Source of the DNA: Morella rubra | Taxonomy: Eukaryota > Streptophyta > Magnoliopsida > Fagales > Myricaceae | Direction: 5' to 3' | DNA: 64,000 nucleotides | Assembly (NCBI GenBank): GCA_003952965.2 | Contig: CM025855.1 | Coordinates: 29,540,835-29,604,834, forward strand | In this document: piece after piece, positions 40,101 to 52,262 of the stretch | Numbering within the stretch: the stretch's first letter is position 1 | Layout: the number at the start of each line of letters is the position of its first letter | Notes under the pieces: model-generated | The model's database searches: none | Told to the model about the DNA's origin: nothing | The model's input: only the letters and a program-made list of their open reading frames with translations | Program-made: the position numbers and the translations under genes

Positions 40101-43100
40101 GTTGGGATTCTTACTCCTCTCCCTATATGAGTTATTTCCTTACATTCACTTTTGAAAGTTAGGTTTCCTGGATGGACGAACAAATTTGAGAATAAAAGGG
40201 TAGTTTAGAAGATTGATACTCTAGGGAGGTTTCATTTGTGCCGCTTAATTTGGCTAATTGGGTTTTCAGTCTGGTCTATGATCCCAATAATGACAGATTG
40301 AGGTGTAGTTTATTTAAAACTAAGATAGGTAGGGCATTGCTTGGTGTTTGGTGGGGGACTTTAATGCAGTTAGATTCCTATGTGAAGGGTGTGGTTGTAG
40401 TTCTCAACCACTATGATAGAATTTTCAGACTGCCTCTCGATTCAAATCCTCTTGATCTCCCTTTACAGGGTGGTTGTAGTTCTCAACAACATCCTGATCG
40501 ACTAAAAATGAGATTGAAGGTCCCTAGTCAGCTCCTTATCAAGTTTACATTCATTTTTGTTTTTCTTTTTTGTGGTTAACCTCGCTTTCTTTGAGCATCT
40601 TGTTTTCCGCCGGCAAAGCCCACAATATTTTTCATTTGAGTGAATCCATAACCAAGGAGAAGTGCACATAAAATATTGCTTTCCAATGGTTTCTGTGCTT
40701 GAAGTTTGCATGTTAATTTCTCATTCAACATATATTCATGCACTGTTGCGCTGTTAGAGATACACTGTTGATGCTAGAGGTATTGCTTTTATATCTTAAC
40801 AATTTTGATCCCACAGCTTAACTTTATTGCATAAAGATAGTATGACTTTCGATGTAACTTTGTCCATTATCTTTTCTCGTGGAATATCACAAATTTTGCG
40901 GGAAAGTTCTTAATGTATGATGTACGTGTGCTTTTGTAGTGCCAATTGTATATCAAGTTCACCGACTACGTGATGGAAAAAGCTTTGCTATCCGAAAAGT
41001 AGATGCGATACAAAAGGGAAACCTTGTATTCACATTGCTCGCTTCATTTCAAGTATGCAGTTAATTGTAATTATTTCTGTGAGTGGGATTTGGAATTTCA
41101 ACTGTAGAGGATTTTTATCACCATGTGTTTTGCTTGCTTTGATATTGAATGTATTTTTTGAGGCTGGAATACTCAAATATTGTTTTGGCCGCAAATAATA
41201 ATTTGGTTAAGTCGATTTTATAGAAAGAAGAAGAAGGGTTTAACCACCAGGAAGCGATTATGCCTTCTGTACCTGCTCCAGAGATGGTAGCCTATATGTG
41301 ATTTCCTTTTCTTTCTTTTTTCCCTAAGCTATATGTGCTTTCTTTTATTTAGTAGAGTTTTCCTGCATGTTGAGTTTCTAATGTTGATCTCGTGCAGCTT
41401 TTGTCAATGGAAGAGCTACGTGAGAGACGTCTTACTGATCCTCGTCTTCCAAGGTAAGATTCATAGTTTGCATTTGGAATATCTATATCAACATTCTGGT
41501 AGGTGTAAATGATTCATCTTCCTCCTTTATTACAATTTTTCATATAATTGTTTGGATGTTATTATTTTGGTTGTTATCTTGTTGATGACCATTTATCCTC
41601 CATATAATTGCCGTAGTTGCTTAGTGAGCTATTGGACAAGGAAAACTATTAAGCAAGCCTCAATGTGTGCGCGTCTGTTACACCTTATTAAAGTTTTTAA
41701 GTTTGCTGTGAGACGTGCCTTCTTCTTTTAAGTCCTTCAGTCCTTGTTAAATCAGTATTTTGGAAATTAATTGGATAACTTATATTGTGATCCATTCTGT
41801 TAGAGTTATTTGGTTTAAGAAGAATGATTGGAGAAGCTTTAATGGATAAGGTACTCAAAATATGGAGGAAATGGTAGATTCTTTGTGGTTTTGGAAGGCT
41901 ATGATTTTGGTATAAGCCTGCCCCATAAACAAGCAAAGCCATAGTTACAATGCAAACAAGAGTTCACTTCTGGACTACATTGGAATTCAGGTAGTTTGAG
42001 CCTATAAAGAGATGAGTCTAAGATGATAGGAATATTATGCAATCACTTGTCATGTTTGTCTACGCATGTGAATGCCTCTGACTCTAGTGATGGTGTACTC
42101 CAATAATTAACTATCTATATTGCAAGAAAAAAAGATAGTTGAATAAAACCACCTCGGGCGGAGGTATGGAAATCTCTCTCTCTCTCTAAGGAGATGCAGC
42201 CTTTGCAATTGGCAAAGTGCAGAAATTATATGCAATAGACCTTCTCTATTCTGCCAGATACAACAGTATGATTGTTCATCGTATGGCTTGAATCAAATTT
42301 GCACAAGAGGAAGAGCCCAAAGTTCGGCCAGTACAAGAAAGGGCTATGTATAGGTGTCTTAGGACCTTGAGATAAATGAACCAATTAACATGGTGTTTGT
42401 TTGTAAAATTTTGGGGTGTTGGAATTGGTGAAAAAAGTGAAGAGAGAGATGATTTAAATGAATTTTTTTATATTTATTTGTTTAGAGTTGGTGAAAAAGT
42501 GAAGAGAGATAATTTTGTGTAGTTATTTTATTATGGCTAAAATTTTAGAAACAAACGCCATGTAAAGCATGGTATGTGGACTGTACAAATACATTTTCTC
42601 ATTAGATACATTAGTTAACCAATTCGCTTACCCAATAGATTAATTTCGCCTGGAGGTTTTTCTTCCTAAAATGTTCATCCTCCAAAAAGATCTGTCTCCC
42701 CGGTGGTGCATGAACCAAAATTTATAATACATAACAGTAAAATGCACCAAGAGAATATATAGTCATCAGTACTTGCTTTGAGGATAAGTTTCTATTTGGG
42801 CATTGCTAGACTCAATATTTAGTTATCTATGCTGAAGGATATACTGAGTATTGTTGACAGTATACTTTCATACCAAGCTAGTTTTATGATACCTTTGGAT
42901 ATATGGATAAGTATTCCGTAAGATAGCATACAAATGGGAACATGCAAATGAACCATGTTTTCTCCCATATGGGATGTTTCGACAGAGGCTTCTTAGGGTC
43001 CCCATATAAAGGAAGCCAGGATAGCCGGAAGTTACCAGCTTAAGCCTAAGCATGATGTCAACCGTAAATATGTGTATGTTCTGCTTTGTCTGGAGGATAC

Positions 43101-45386
43101 ACACCAGAAGATTTTCTATACCATGACCTATCAGCCTGGTTAAAAGGAACTTCTTGAATGCTATCAATCTTATGCTTCTATTTTTGGGAAGTGAGGGAGA
43201 CAAGCATTGGATCTTTTGAAGCAGTTCGTTTCTGCTCTCCTCATGTTTGTTTTGAGTAACTTTTGCTGGTTTTCCCTCGGGTGTGTACGTTGCAGTACTA
43301 TGAAGTTGGATGGATTTCCCTTGCATTGTACCAAAAAGACCATCTTTTGATTACCAGCATGACAATTGCACACGTAAAGGGTTTGTTTGGGTCTAGGATT
43401 GAATCTAAATTTTTATATCGAATAATTGAAATATCGGCTATTATTGTTCAGGACCTACCGGAACAAGGTGGCCAAAACAGCATTTGTCCCTTGGCCCATA
43501 GAGATACGGTTTTGTGAGCCCAAAACTTCAACCAATCAGAGTAAATCTCCTCCAAGGTTAGCCTGGTTTTGCGTGTTGGATAGTTATGGGCTGAATAGGC
43601 GCATCACTTGTTCAAATATAGGTGCCTGTATTTGTTGCATACATATCTATGTTGACATGCCATATCTTATGATTACATGTTAACTCTATTGCAGTTTGAT
43701 TTATTGGTTTAGAGCAAGAGGTAAACTCTCAGATGATCAAGCCTTGCACAGGTAAGCAAATCTTTTTGAAAACATATATCAAAGTTTATTCCTATGAGAT
43801 TTGATGGATTGGAGGTCATGAGTTCGAGTCTTGTATTGTATATAGCAAGACCATCCTACTAACCCAGTGACTCCATATCATTAAACTCTCATTGGAGCTG
43901 AGATCAGTTTATGGTTCCATCCGACGTACTTTTCATGTCAGGTGCCTTAGCAGATAAGGTGCTATGATAGTCATGCCTAGGTAAGAATAGCAACCTGTGG
44001 CTGACCTGGCTACTTTTTTGGATATCCTATTGTGTTGGTTTGTTATGCATAACACAATGATACAAATCTCGACTTGCGATGTGTCTTGGTGTCTTTCCAC
44101 TTAATTTCTAAGTGCATAGGTGATGGTGATGGTGATGTGATACAAAGGATCAGCAAATTTCATATCTGAATTTGAAGCCAGTCTTGAAAATATGAATCCC
44201 AAAAGTTCCATTTTTCCTGTTTCTATTCATATTGACGGTTGTGTGAAATAAATCTTCATCAAGTTTGCGCCTGATAATTGATGATATTCTAGACAAAGGT
44301 CTAATATTCGTTCTTAATCTTTTGACATGCTATTTTGGTTTGCAGATGTGTAGTAGCATATGCTTCAGATCTAATATTTCTTACTGTAAGTGTGAATCCT
44401 CACAGAAGGAAGGGTTTGAAGACAAATTCTGTTAGCCTAGACCACTCGTAAGTATCTCAGTTTTACCAATGTGATTAAGCAATTAATGACAAACCTGTGT
44501 GACAAATAGGTCAAACTTTTGAAGAACGTGCATGTGTTCAGTATGAGGTTGATAATATATGTCTCATTGTGTGATGACCCTCAACCAGTTATATTTCTAA
44601 AAAGATGACCAAGTCTTGCATAGCTAACCTGGTTTTAGATTTTCAAACAATGTCACTGTTTCCATAGAACGAACAGCATTTTCTTTCAAAGTGGGTCAAT
44701 TCCTTTAGTGCTTGCTGAATAGATGACTGCTTTTGCTTATCAGAACTATAGTTCTCAATCACCCAAAAAGAAAATGACGTTTATGGTCATGAATTCCTGT
44801 CTATCTGTTTGACAAACATAACATGCATATAGTCAATGGTGATATATGCATCTGATCTCGCTGTTGTAATTTATTGGAGAGATTATTTCTTTTGCTACTT
44901 GTGTGTTTCTATCAAATATCATAATTTTTTGTTTTTAATTTCCATCTCAGGATGTGGTTCCACCGGGTTCTCAGAGCTGATGACTGGTTATTATTTGTCG
45001 TACGTGTCATAACATGTTTGAGTTTCATCTCAAAAGTTGTGTTAAGATGCTGATACATCCAGGTTTTTACAGATACACAGTCCTTCTGCACACAATGCGC
45101 GTGGCTTTGTTTCAGGCCAAATGTTCAATCAAAAGGGAGAGGTAGATTCCATTATTTTCCATCCATAGCACAAACAATTTCCTTTCCCATTCTTCTTTCG
45201 GTGCCCTCTCGATCTTTTTTCCTGTTTTGGTATCTCCTTGCTGTTGTTCCTCTCCATTCAAGTGGAATCTGTGGTTATGAGCTGATTTTATGGATATCTT
45301 AATGGCAGCTCGTTGTAACGTTAACTCAAGAGGGCCTGTTAAGGATGGCAAGAACTCCAAATCAACCTGCCACGTCGAAGCTTTGA
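37103..45386 (+). CDS. Peroxisomal acyl-CoA thioesterase II with N-terminal cNMP-binding-like domain
   Basis: Hydrolyses fatty acyl-CoA to free acid and CoA; plant relatives (ACH1/ACH2, e.g. At1g01710) act in peroxisomes. Seventeen exons: 37103-37127, 37249-37341, 37665-37732, 37815-37896, 38213-38259, 38418-38543, 38978-39055, 39745-39832, 40940-41052, 41224-41286, 41398-41453, 43452-43556, 43695-43751, 44346-44447, 44951-44999, 45073-45141, 45309-45386. The sum is 1299 nt, 432 residues, in frame. About residues 8-125 form a cyclic-nucleotide-binding-like fold (GEYVVREGE...VYFIWEGE). From ~147 follows the double hotdog TesB-type domain ([10 protein letters not shown]). Catalytic-type residues Asp366 (SLDH) and Gln414 (LTQEG) are present. 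The last three residues are SKL, a PTS1 peroxisome signal. An in-frame upstream ATG at 37019 exists, but MDAIDADA fits the family start. Intron 7 uses a GC donor (38978-39055 exon, then GCAAG). Confidence 0.93.
42392..42559. mobile_element. Short TIR element (right arm)
   Basis: Mirror of 21711-21878, in intron 11 of the thioesterase gene: termini 'ggtgtttgtttgtaaaattt' and 'aaattttagaaacaaacgcc'. Confidence 0.55.
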
Positions 45387-46117
45387 ACTGCTTTACGATA
45401 TGTCATAGCGGATAGTAAACTAAACTGCTGCTGATTCGTATAACGTCAAGCTGTCAAGATTTGTCCCGGATTTTCCTTCTATGTAAATAATGAATAAGCA
45501 TCCGTGCCTACTGGAAATTACAATTGGCGGATTGTTCGTGGATTCACCCAGTGTATTATCGTCTTTCATGTAAAAGCAGATTACCATAATGGTGATTTGT
45601 AGTGCTAATATTTATTATAAGGGTTTTGATATTTACACTATTTATTATTTTTGTTATATTACAATTACTAACTATTACTAAATTAAATTTTTAGTTATTT
45701 TAAACAGAAAATGAATTTTTTTTGCTCTTGAAATATTAAAAAGTAAGTTATTCTAAATAATAAATTGAATTTTGGTTCTTAAAAACTATGAATTTTGAAT
45801 GCCACCCATATCATTATCAGTGACTGTGATTAGAATTTATGCAACAAAAAAACAAAGGAAAAAAGAAAGGAAGAGAGTTTATGCAAGAGGAAAAAAAAAG
45901 AGAGAGAGAGAGAGAAAGAAAAAAAAAAAAAAAAAAGAGGACCGAAACATTAAAGGTGGCCTTTATTTGTTAAAATTAATTTTGATTTAATTAAATAATT
46001 ATAAAATAGTTTTTAAAAAATTATTATTTTTTATTATAATTAATATAAAAAAAATTCATTAAAAATCGTATTAATCAGTCAGACAAACCCGCTCCCAAAG
46101 TCATCGGTCCGGTCCGG
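45387..46117. other. Intergenic spacer between thioesterase and SKIP4 (mirror 17998-18737)
   Basis: Contains the thioesterase 3' UTR, AT-rich DNA and a GA-rich/poly-A tract (45880-45935) whose left-arm partner is the CT/poly-T tract at 18180-18240. No gene seen. Confidence 0.6.
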
Positions 46118-46126
46118 TATATATAA
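46118..46126 (+). promoter_or_regulatory. TATA box of right-arm SKIP4
   Basis: 'gtatatataa' follows a 'cggtccggtccgg' GC-rich motif and precedes a leader exon (donor 'cacag|gtctg' near 46307) and a ~0.7 kb leader intron that ends at 'cttgcag' 47037, ten bases before the ATG. Confidence 0.5.
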
Positions 46127-47047
46127 TCAACCGAACTTTTTTTAATCACATTTTCATCCACAGAAGACAGATAAATAAGAAAATTCGCCCCCGATCACGT
46201 CCATGTTCCTTTTACGTTGGACAGGATAGCTCCAAGCAATTACCCGTATACGCTTATTCATTCTACACGAATAATCGAAACCACAGCTCTCAACGTAATT
46301 CTCACAGGTCTGTTCCTCCAAGTTCCTTCAGCTTTCTGAAATGGTTGCGATCCCACCTCTTCGTTTGGTTCACGGTTTACTTGCGACTTGTACTTTCAAA
46401 GATTCAATTGAAAAATCTATATGCCACTCTCCTTTTTCCATCTTCATTTGGAATATATGAAATTATTATGTTTTCCGGCCAATTATATTGATGTTCATAA
46501 CCTTCTGTTTGGATCCTAAGAATTTTTTCCGGAAAATAAATGAAAATGTCATACTTTTCTTCCTACCTGGGTTTGCGCTGGTCGTTGAAATGTATCCATT
46601 TTATTTCTTTGGTTAGTTGTCGTTTGATTTCTTAGCTACCAAACAGAGGACAACGGTTTGTTTCTTGCTGTACTGACTATTTAATTGATCTGAAAGAGGG
46701 GTGAGTTCGGCTGGGATTAAACTTTGAGATTCTTTTCGCCTTTGAAAAGAGGATTTTTGGAGGAATTTGGCAAGGATTGAGAGATTGTAGTCTGCGTAAC
46801 TGTGTGTTTCCGTATGCTGAGCGATCTAGTGGAATTTGAAATCAGGTCGACAATGCCATTATTTTTAGATGTTTTAAGTATTTGATTGTCTTATGTCTTC
46901 CATACCACTAAGGACTTAGCATGGTCAAATTGCAAATGCTTATTTAGGTATTGAAAGCCCAAGTTTGTGGTTGGTTGTCAGGTTTCTGTAAATGTTGCAT
47001 GTTTGAGAGGCTTACGGTTCCTTTGCTCATCTTGCAGGCTTTGAATT

Positions 47048-48900
47048 ATGCACTCTATTGCAATGCAACGTCTAAATAGTGGATCAGACAGTATTTCTCA
47101 AGTGGAATTCACTGAACCTCCTTTAATTTGTGGACTTCCAGATGACATTGCTCGTTCTTGCCTAGCTAGAGTTCCTCGAAAGTACCATGCACTCCTCAAG
47201 TGTGTTTCAAAGAGATGGAGAGACCTAGTATGTAGTGAAGAGTGGCAGTCTTACCGTCTGAAGCATAAGCTCAGTGAGACTTGGATTTATGCCTTGTGTC
47301 GAGACAAATTTGAGCAGGTTTGCTGTTACGTGTTGGACCCTAACTCATCAAGAAGATGTTGGAAGCCCATTCAAGGGCTTCCTCCTCGCACCTTGAAGAG
47401 AAAGGGTATTGGTTTTGAAGTGTTGGGAAAGAAAGTCTACTTGTTGGGTGGCTGTGGTTGGTCTGAAGATGCTAGCAATGAAGTCTATTGTTATGATGCT
47501 TCAGGGAACACTTGGAGTGACGCTTCTCCATTGGCAACTGCGAGGTAATAATTTTTGCTTGCACTTCAAAGTTATTTGCATACTGTTTATGAAGTTTTGA
47601 TTGGATATTTACCCAATTTTTTTTTTTTCGGGATGTGTCTCATCTTCACTTTCTGAAGAATGCTTAATCATGCAGTGCATGGAATCCATATGATTCTCTC
47701 TTCATTTTTTATCATTGGCCTGGAGTACTTCTGTAGACAGTGAGAACGGTTGGATTTTTTGTACCCTTTTGTTGAGTGCATTCACAAAATAAATGCCTTC
47801 GTTTTCTTAGATTTGCAAGAAAATGAGACTGGCTGCTAATATTTTTCTCTATTAGGGCTGGCACAGTTACATCTTGGTGAGTTTGGGAACAAAAATCTGG
47901 CAAGATTTTCCTTTAAAGTCCTGATTTCGGCGCTCAATCCTTGATTCTTCCCACTCCTCTCTCTTCTTCTCTTTCTCCTTCCCTTGCATTTGTCTCTTCA
48001 TGTTTGATATGGCCTCCATTGGCATATGGCGCCTTTAATGTTTTTAAGATAACAATGAATCTGTTCTGCAAGAGACAAGAACATGATCTATGAGGAAGGA
48101 AAAAGGTGATGAAAATTGTTTAATTATGGGGTGTATTTATGTTTTACTAATTGATCACACATCTGAGTCTCTTGGCTCTTCATGCATGCACACTGTGATA
48201 TCCTTCTTCATCACATCTTTCCTTCCTCATAAATCATATTCTTTTCTCTGGCACTCGGGACAACTGGAACTCATCTTGTAGTTTCTGTGAATTCAGGTGT
48301 TATTTTGCTTCTGAAGTTTTGGATGAGAAAATATATGTCATCGGTGGGTTAGGTTCAAATTCAAGCAGTCCACATTCTTGGGAGACTTATGACCCTTGCA
48401 CAAGCAAGTCAAAATCTCAGTCAGACCCGAACATTGTTCCTGAAATTGAAGATTCCATAGTCATGGATGGGAAGATTTATATTCGCTGTAGCACTTTTGT
48501 TGCACCTTCTCATGTTCATGCAGTCGCTTATGAACCGTCAAGTGGCACTTGGCAACCCTCAGATGCTGACATGGTGTCAGGATGGCGGGGTCCAGCAGTT
48601 GTTGTTGAAGGGACCCTGTACGTATTGGATCAGAGTTCCGGAACCAGGCTGATAATGTGGCAGAAGGAGACCAGGGAGTGGGTGCCAGTTGGGAGGCTGT
48701 CACCCTTGCTTACAAGACCCCCCTGCCAGATAGTTGCTATAGGTAAAAGTATCTTTGTTGTGGGAAAGGGGCTTAGCACCGTGGTCATCGATGTTGGTAA
48801 CGCACGGAACATGGAAGGAGTATTGCTGAGTTCTTCTATACCTAAAATTAAATTAACTTCCGATGATGATGTAATTAGCTGTAAATGCTTAGCAATATGA
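47048..48900 (+). CDS. SKIP4: F-box/kelch-repeat protein SKIP4
   Basis: Substrate adaptor of an SCF (SKP1-cullin-F-box) E3 ubiquitin ligase. Exons 47048-47544 and 48297-48900 join in frame (AG|G) to 366 residues, as long as its Arabidopsis relative. The F-box is at about residues 26-70 (ICGLPDDIARSCLARVPRKY ... KRWRDLV). Kelch repeats follow: VYLLGGCGW (~130), IYVIGGLGS (~173), a KIYIRC blade and LYVLDQSSGTRL; RLSPLLTRPPCQIVAIGKSI is strongly conserved. An in-frame Met at the sixth codon could also start. It converges with the uncharacterised gene at 50021-52028. I recall Arabidopsis SKIP4 (At3g61350) near the bestrophin gene At3g61320, which fits the bestrophin at 56-58 kb here. Confidence 0.93.
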
Positions 48901-50020
48901 GATTCTGTCAGTATAAGTGCTGAAATTAGCTGTTGTATCCTGCATATAGTACATGATTTGGGGGCACATTGGGACACCCCTTGGAGATGAACTATTACAT
49001 TGTATGTGGTTCCACATTTGACTTCATCCTGTATTTATACTTGCCAAAGTCGATGTCCCAGGTATATGGCGTTCATGTTCTCTTTAAGTTTTGTGTAAAA
49101 CTCCGAAAGCTTGTGAAAGTAGCAGTAATACTTTTTGTTGGAAATATGCACCCAGATATTTTGGCATCTGAATAAATGTAAATGTTCCAGCACCCTATTT
49201 ACTTTGTAGAACGTGACTCTAAGTACCCTTAGGAGTGTTGATTATTCGAAGGGCTACAAGACCAACCGCCGAGACATCATTTGTTCACCCTTGGAAAGTG
49301 AGAGACAAACAGGTTCGCGAGAAGAAACTGATTGCTAGCCTCACCCACGAAACATCGGGATGACTCAGTAGTCAGCTACCCAGGATCTGGCTATTGGTCT
49401 GTTCCCATTCTCTTAGTGCCTGCTAATCTCATGTAAAGACGGCCTCCCAAGTCAACCAACTCCTTTTAACTTCGTATACCCAGCTCAACGTTCCCATAGA
49501 GAAAGGGACAACAACAGAAATTGCAAGTAAAAATGTAAAGGTTTAGAAAGAAAAAAAAAGTAAAAATGTAAAGGTATGACTTGGCTGGTTCACAGAGCGT
49601 TTACTTTTATCATACATTTCCAAAGCAAACAACAGAAAAAATGAAACAGAACAAAAAACGAGAGGCTCTGGGGCACAAAAAGAGCAACAAAATAGAAGAA
49701 AATGGAAAACGTAAAACACACAAACACTCTACAATATAGCCTCTTATCTTCATTCCTTGTAATGGATACTGGGTGCCTGGTGATATTAACAACACATTAT
49801 GGTGATGAGAGAGCAATTCCTTTTGGGGTAATTACAGTACAAGGGAACCTCTTGAACCCGTTGGAGGTGACAACAATTGCCACTAGATCCCTTTCCTTTT
49901 CCAAAGCTGGTTGCATGGCCCCATTCAGCAAATAGAGTGGATCACTCATTGGAACACCCTTGTCATTCCTCTTTAAATCAACAACTAAAATAAAAATCAA
50001 ATAACCATGATAAAATTTGG
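48901..50020. other. Convergent intergenic region with a small ORF (mirror 14089-15208)
   Basis: Lies between two convergent genes and should hold both 3' UTRs. On the minus strand an ORF at 50000-49797 (VVDLKRNDKGVPMSDPLYLL...) starts just after the stop of the uncharacterised gene and is preceded by an acceptor-like 'attttag'. It could be an alternative last exon. The block 49200-49500 is less AT-rich than its surroundings and has no ORF. Confidence 0.4.
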
Positions 50021-52028
50021 TCAGCTAGTTTTTGTCCTCTTAAATGCAGGATGTATGATTCCGCTACAAGAATCCAATTTGTCCATCTTAGATATACATT
50101 CTCTCATCCTCTTCAAAACAGTAGGCACAGCTGAGATATTGCTGGAAATCTTATCTTTAAGTAATTGTACTTTCTCAGCAATCTCCTGATCCTCTACTGC
50201 CTGTTGTACCCCCTCACTAGATTTAACCTGTCCTTCGGCATCTGTATAATTGATACAAGGTCAGTGTCTCAACCTACATCAGATAAGATTAACTGGCTAC
50301 AAAAAATAAGGTCACTAAAGCTTCAGAAGTAAACACCATCAGTCATCAGGTTCAAGTTCAAACTTATCTTCATACTAAAGAAGAAACTTCAAGTGGGATA
50401 TTTCTATTAGGCAAATAAACAAAGCAAAAAAAATAATTCAATTGGCAATTCTAAGAGCAGGTGCTATATGTTAAGGCTAAATACAGAGACCTGTTCATAA
50501 AAAATTCCACCATCTTGCTGTTACAAGAGTCATCTTAAAAAACCACTAAGAACACCAAAACTATTACCCCATGACCCATTAACCCACTACATATGGATTG
50601 CTCTCACCATAGTTACTCTTCTACCGTGGACATCAGCTCACATCTACTCATAAAAGGCACCACTCCAAAGATCCCAAATTGCCACTACCAACCACCAGCA
50701 CTTCTTCCTTTAAGACTTTGTATTCATCAGCGCTACTGCTGCCACATTCTGCAATCCGTTGCTTCTCTTTATTTACATAGATCAGCTGAACACAACAGAA
50801 TGTATGATCTCTCTTAAGGGCAGAGCACTGATCAGGCACAGCATTTAGTAGGACATGAGGGAGAGGATTCCTTCCTCTTTGAAGTGTGAGCTACACTGAT
50901 TACAATTTCCACTGTCAGAATCAATCTATATATCTACTCATCTCCATTATGGATTTATGCCACTCTCCATCGTCATTACAAATATACAACTAAAAGGATA
51001 TCAATACAAATTGGTTCGTTATATCCCTTATACATATAATCCACCCATCATTCCCAAAGTCTACAATTCCAATTATCAGAGCTAATGGCTAAGAAGGCTT
51101 CTTTGTTGCAAAGACGCAAACCAATTGGCCGAGCCAGACACTAAACCAACCTTAATCCACCTTGACAGGGAAACATCATCCATTCTAATTAATTAACACT
51201 CAAAACAGAACATTCTCCAGCACCCCAAAATCTTCAACACAACTGTCATGCTTGCTTGCACTGAGTTTTCTGTTGCAGTAAACCACAGCAAATCAAGTGT
51301 AACATCCATAATCTCCTCAGTTTTTGAAGGAATATTGATCGTGTACCAACCTACATAAGCCAACAGATAACTATTTCCGATTTGGTTTTAACGGTTTAGA
51401 AAAAAGTCCAAGACAAACGAAAAAATAAAAACTTTGAAAGACGGAAAAGTTAAATCCGAGCTTTCAATAGTAAATTGGCATTATCCAACCAAGAAAGCGA
51501 AAATTTCCGCTCAACTGAGCCTAATGCACCACTTCACTGGACAACTCTCTTCGATCTTAAATACGGGAATCCCAGAAAACATGACACATTTAACAATAGA
51601 AAGCCAAGTCGATAAATTTTACAATAAAAAGCCAAGTCACTTGTTTTCTCCTTCATTTTCTTGGCTACAAGTAGACACTACCAAGCAACACAGTCCACAT
51701 AAACCAAAGGAATAAGTCAAAAGAAACCAAAAACCAAAAGAAAACTAATACCCGAGTACGGACCTCCAGAAAGACCGGGTTCCAACCAGTCCGGTAAAAC
51801 GGGTCTCTGAGCAGTGAGGACGGAAGCGAGAGTGGTCCTGAGCTGATCCGGTAGAGTGGATCGGTATTCCAGAATCTTGTGTGCCATTTCCTTCACATTG
51901 GACTCCAGCTTCTCCAGCTTCTCCAGTTCCTCGTCTTCGGACCCGCTACCCGAGTTCCGAGCGTCTTCGGACCCGCTACCCGAGTTCCGAGCGTCTTCGG
52001 TGGTTCGCAGGTTTTTGTTCAACGCCAT
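50021..52028 (-). CDS. Uncharacterised plant protein, 165 residues, two exons
   Basis: Exon 1 52028-51752 and exon 2 50241-50021 join in phase 1 to 165 residues; the alternative donor near 51763 gives a protein four residues shorter. I do not recognise a named family. The N-terminus carries a 10-residue repeat, EDARNSGSGS twice, encoded by a 30-bp tandem duplication, then an acidic/leucine run (EELEKLEKLESNVKEMAHKI). Exon 2 is probably helical (VQLLKDKISSNISAVPTVLK). There is no signal peptide or membrane segment, so it is likely a soluble, partly coiled-coil protein. The inverted-repeat arm ends inside its intron, so only this copy has both exons. It is transcribed away from tRNA-Val and PYRD. 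Confidence 0.7.
51932..52000. repeat. In-frame 30-bp tandem duplication in exon 1
   Basis: The unit 'cgtcttcggacccgctaccc...' occurs twice plus the first ten bases of a third; 30 bp keeps frame and doubles the peptide EDARNSGSGS. The two units are identical except at the first base. Confidence 0.9.
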
Positions 52029-52262
52029 GATGTTTTTTGACTTTGGAGACAGTACAGAGTTCCTCCGTGTGAGAGATTCAGGTGGGGGTTTTGGAGGGTA
52101 ACTGAAAATTTTGGAAGTTAGGGTTTTTCAAAATTTGAAAATGTTTCGGTGTGTAATTTGGAAATTGTGGGAGTATGGATGAACTGCAGAGTCTTACAAG
52201 TAAGGGGGGAAAAATATATTATATTGTATTATATTTTATACTGCCTGCAACTTTTACGTCGT
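52029..52262. promoter_or_regulatory. Divergent upstream region with tRNA-Val
   Basis: About 235 bp separate the start codon of the uncharacterised gene (minus) from tRNA-Val (plus); PYRD starts 167 bp beyond the tRNA. An 'atattatattgtattatatttt' AT run near 52216 is the only TATA-like element. A Pol III gene thus lies inside a divergent Pol II promoter region. Confidence 0.45.

Larger units (their letters stand above)
32222..51715. repeat. Right arm of the ~39 kb inverted repeat
   Basis: Reverse-complement partner of 12350-32210. This arm reads cleanly throughout: all 17 thioesterase exons splice in frame here, and its outer end runs without disturbance into exon 1 of the uncharacterised gene and single-copy DNA. 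It is the better reference of the two arms. Confidence 0.95.

Noticed and set aside
40238..40579. 113-codon ORF conserved in both arms ([16 protein letters not shown])
   Set aside because: It lies inside intron 8 of the thioesterase gene and is kept in both arms only because the arms are near-identical. It may be a retroelement scrap, but no motif supports that.
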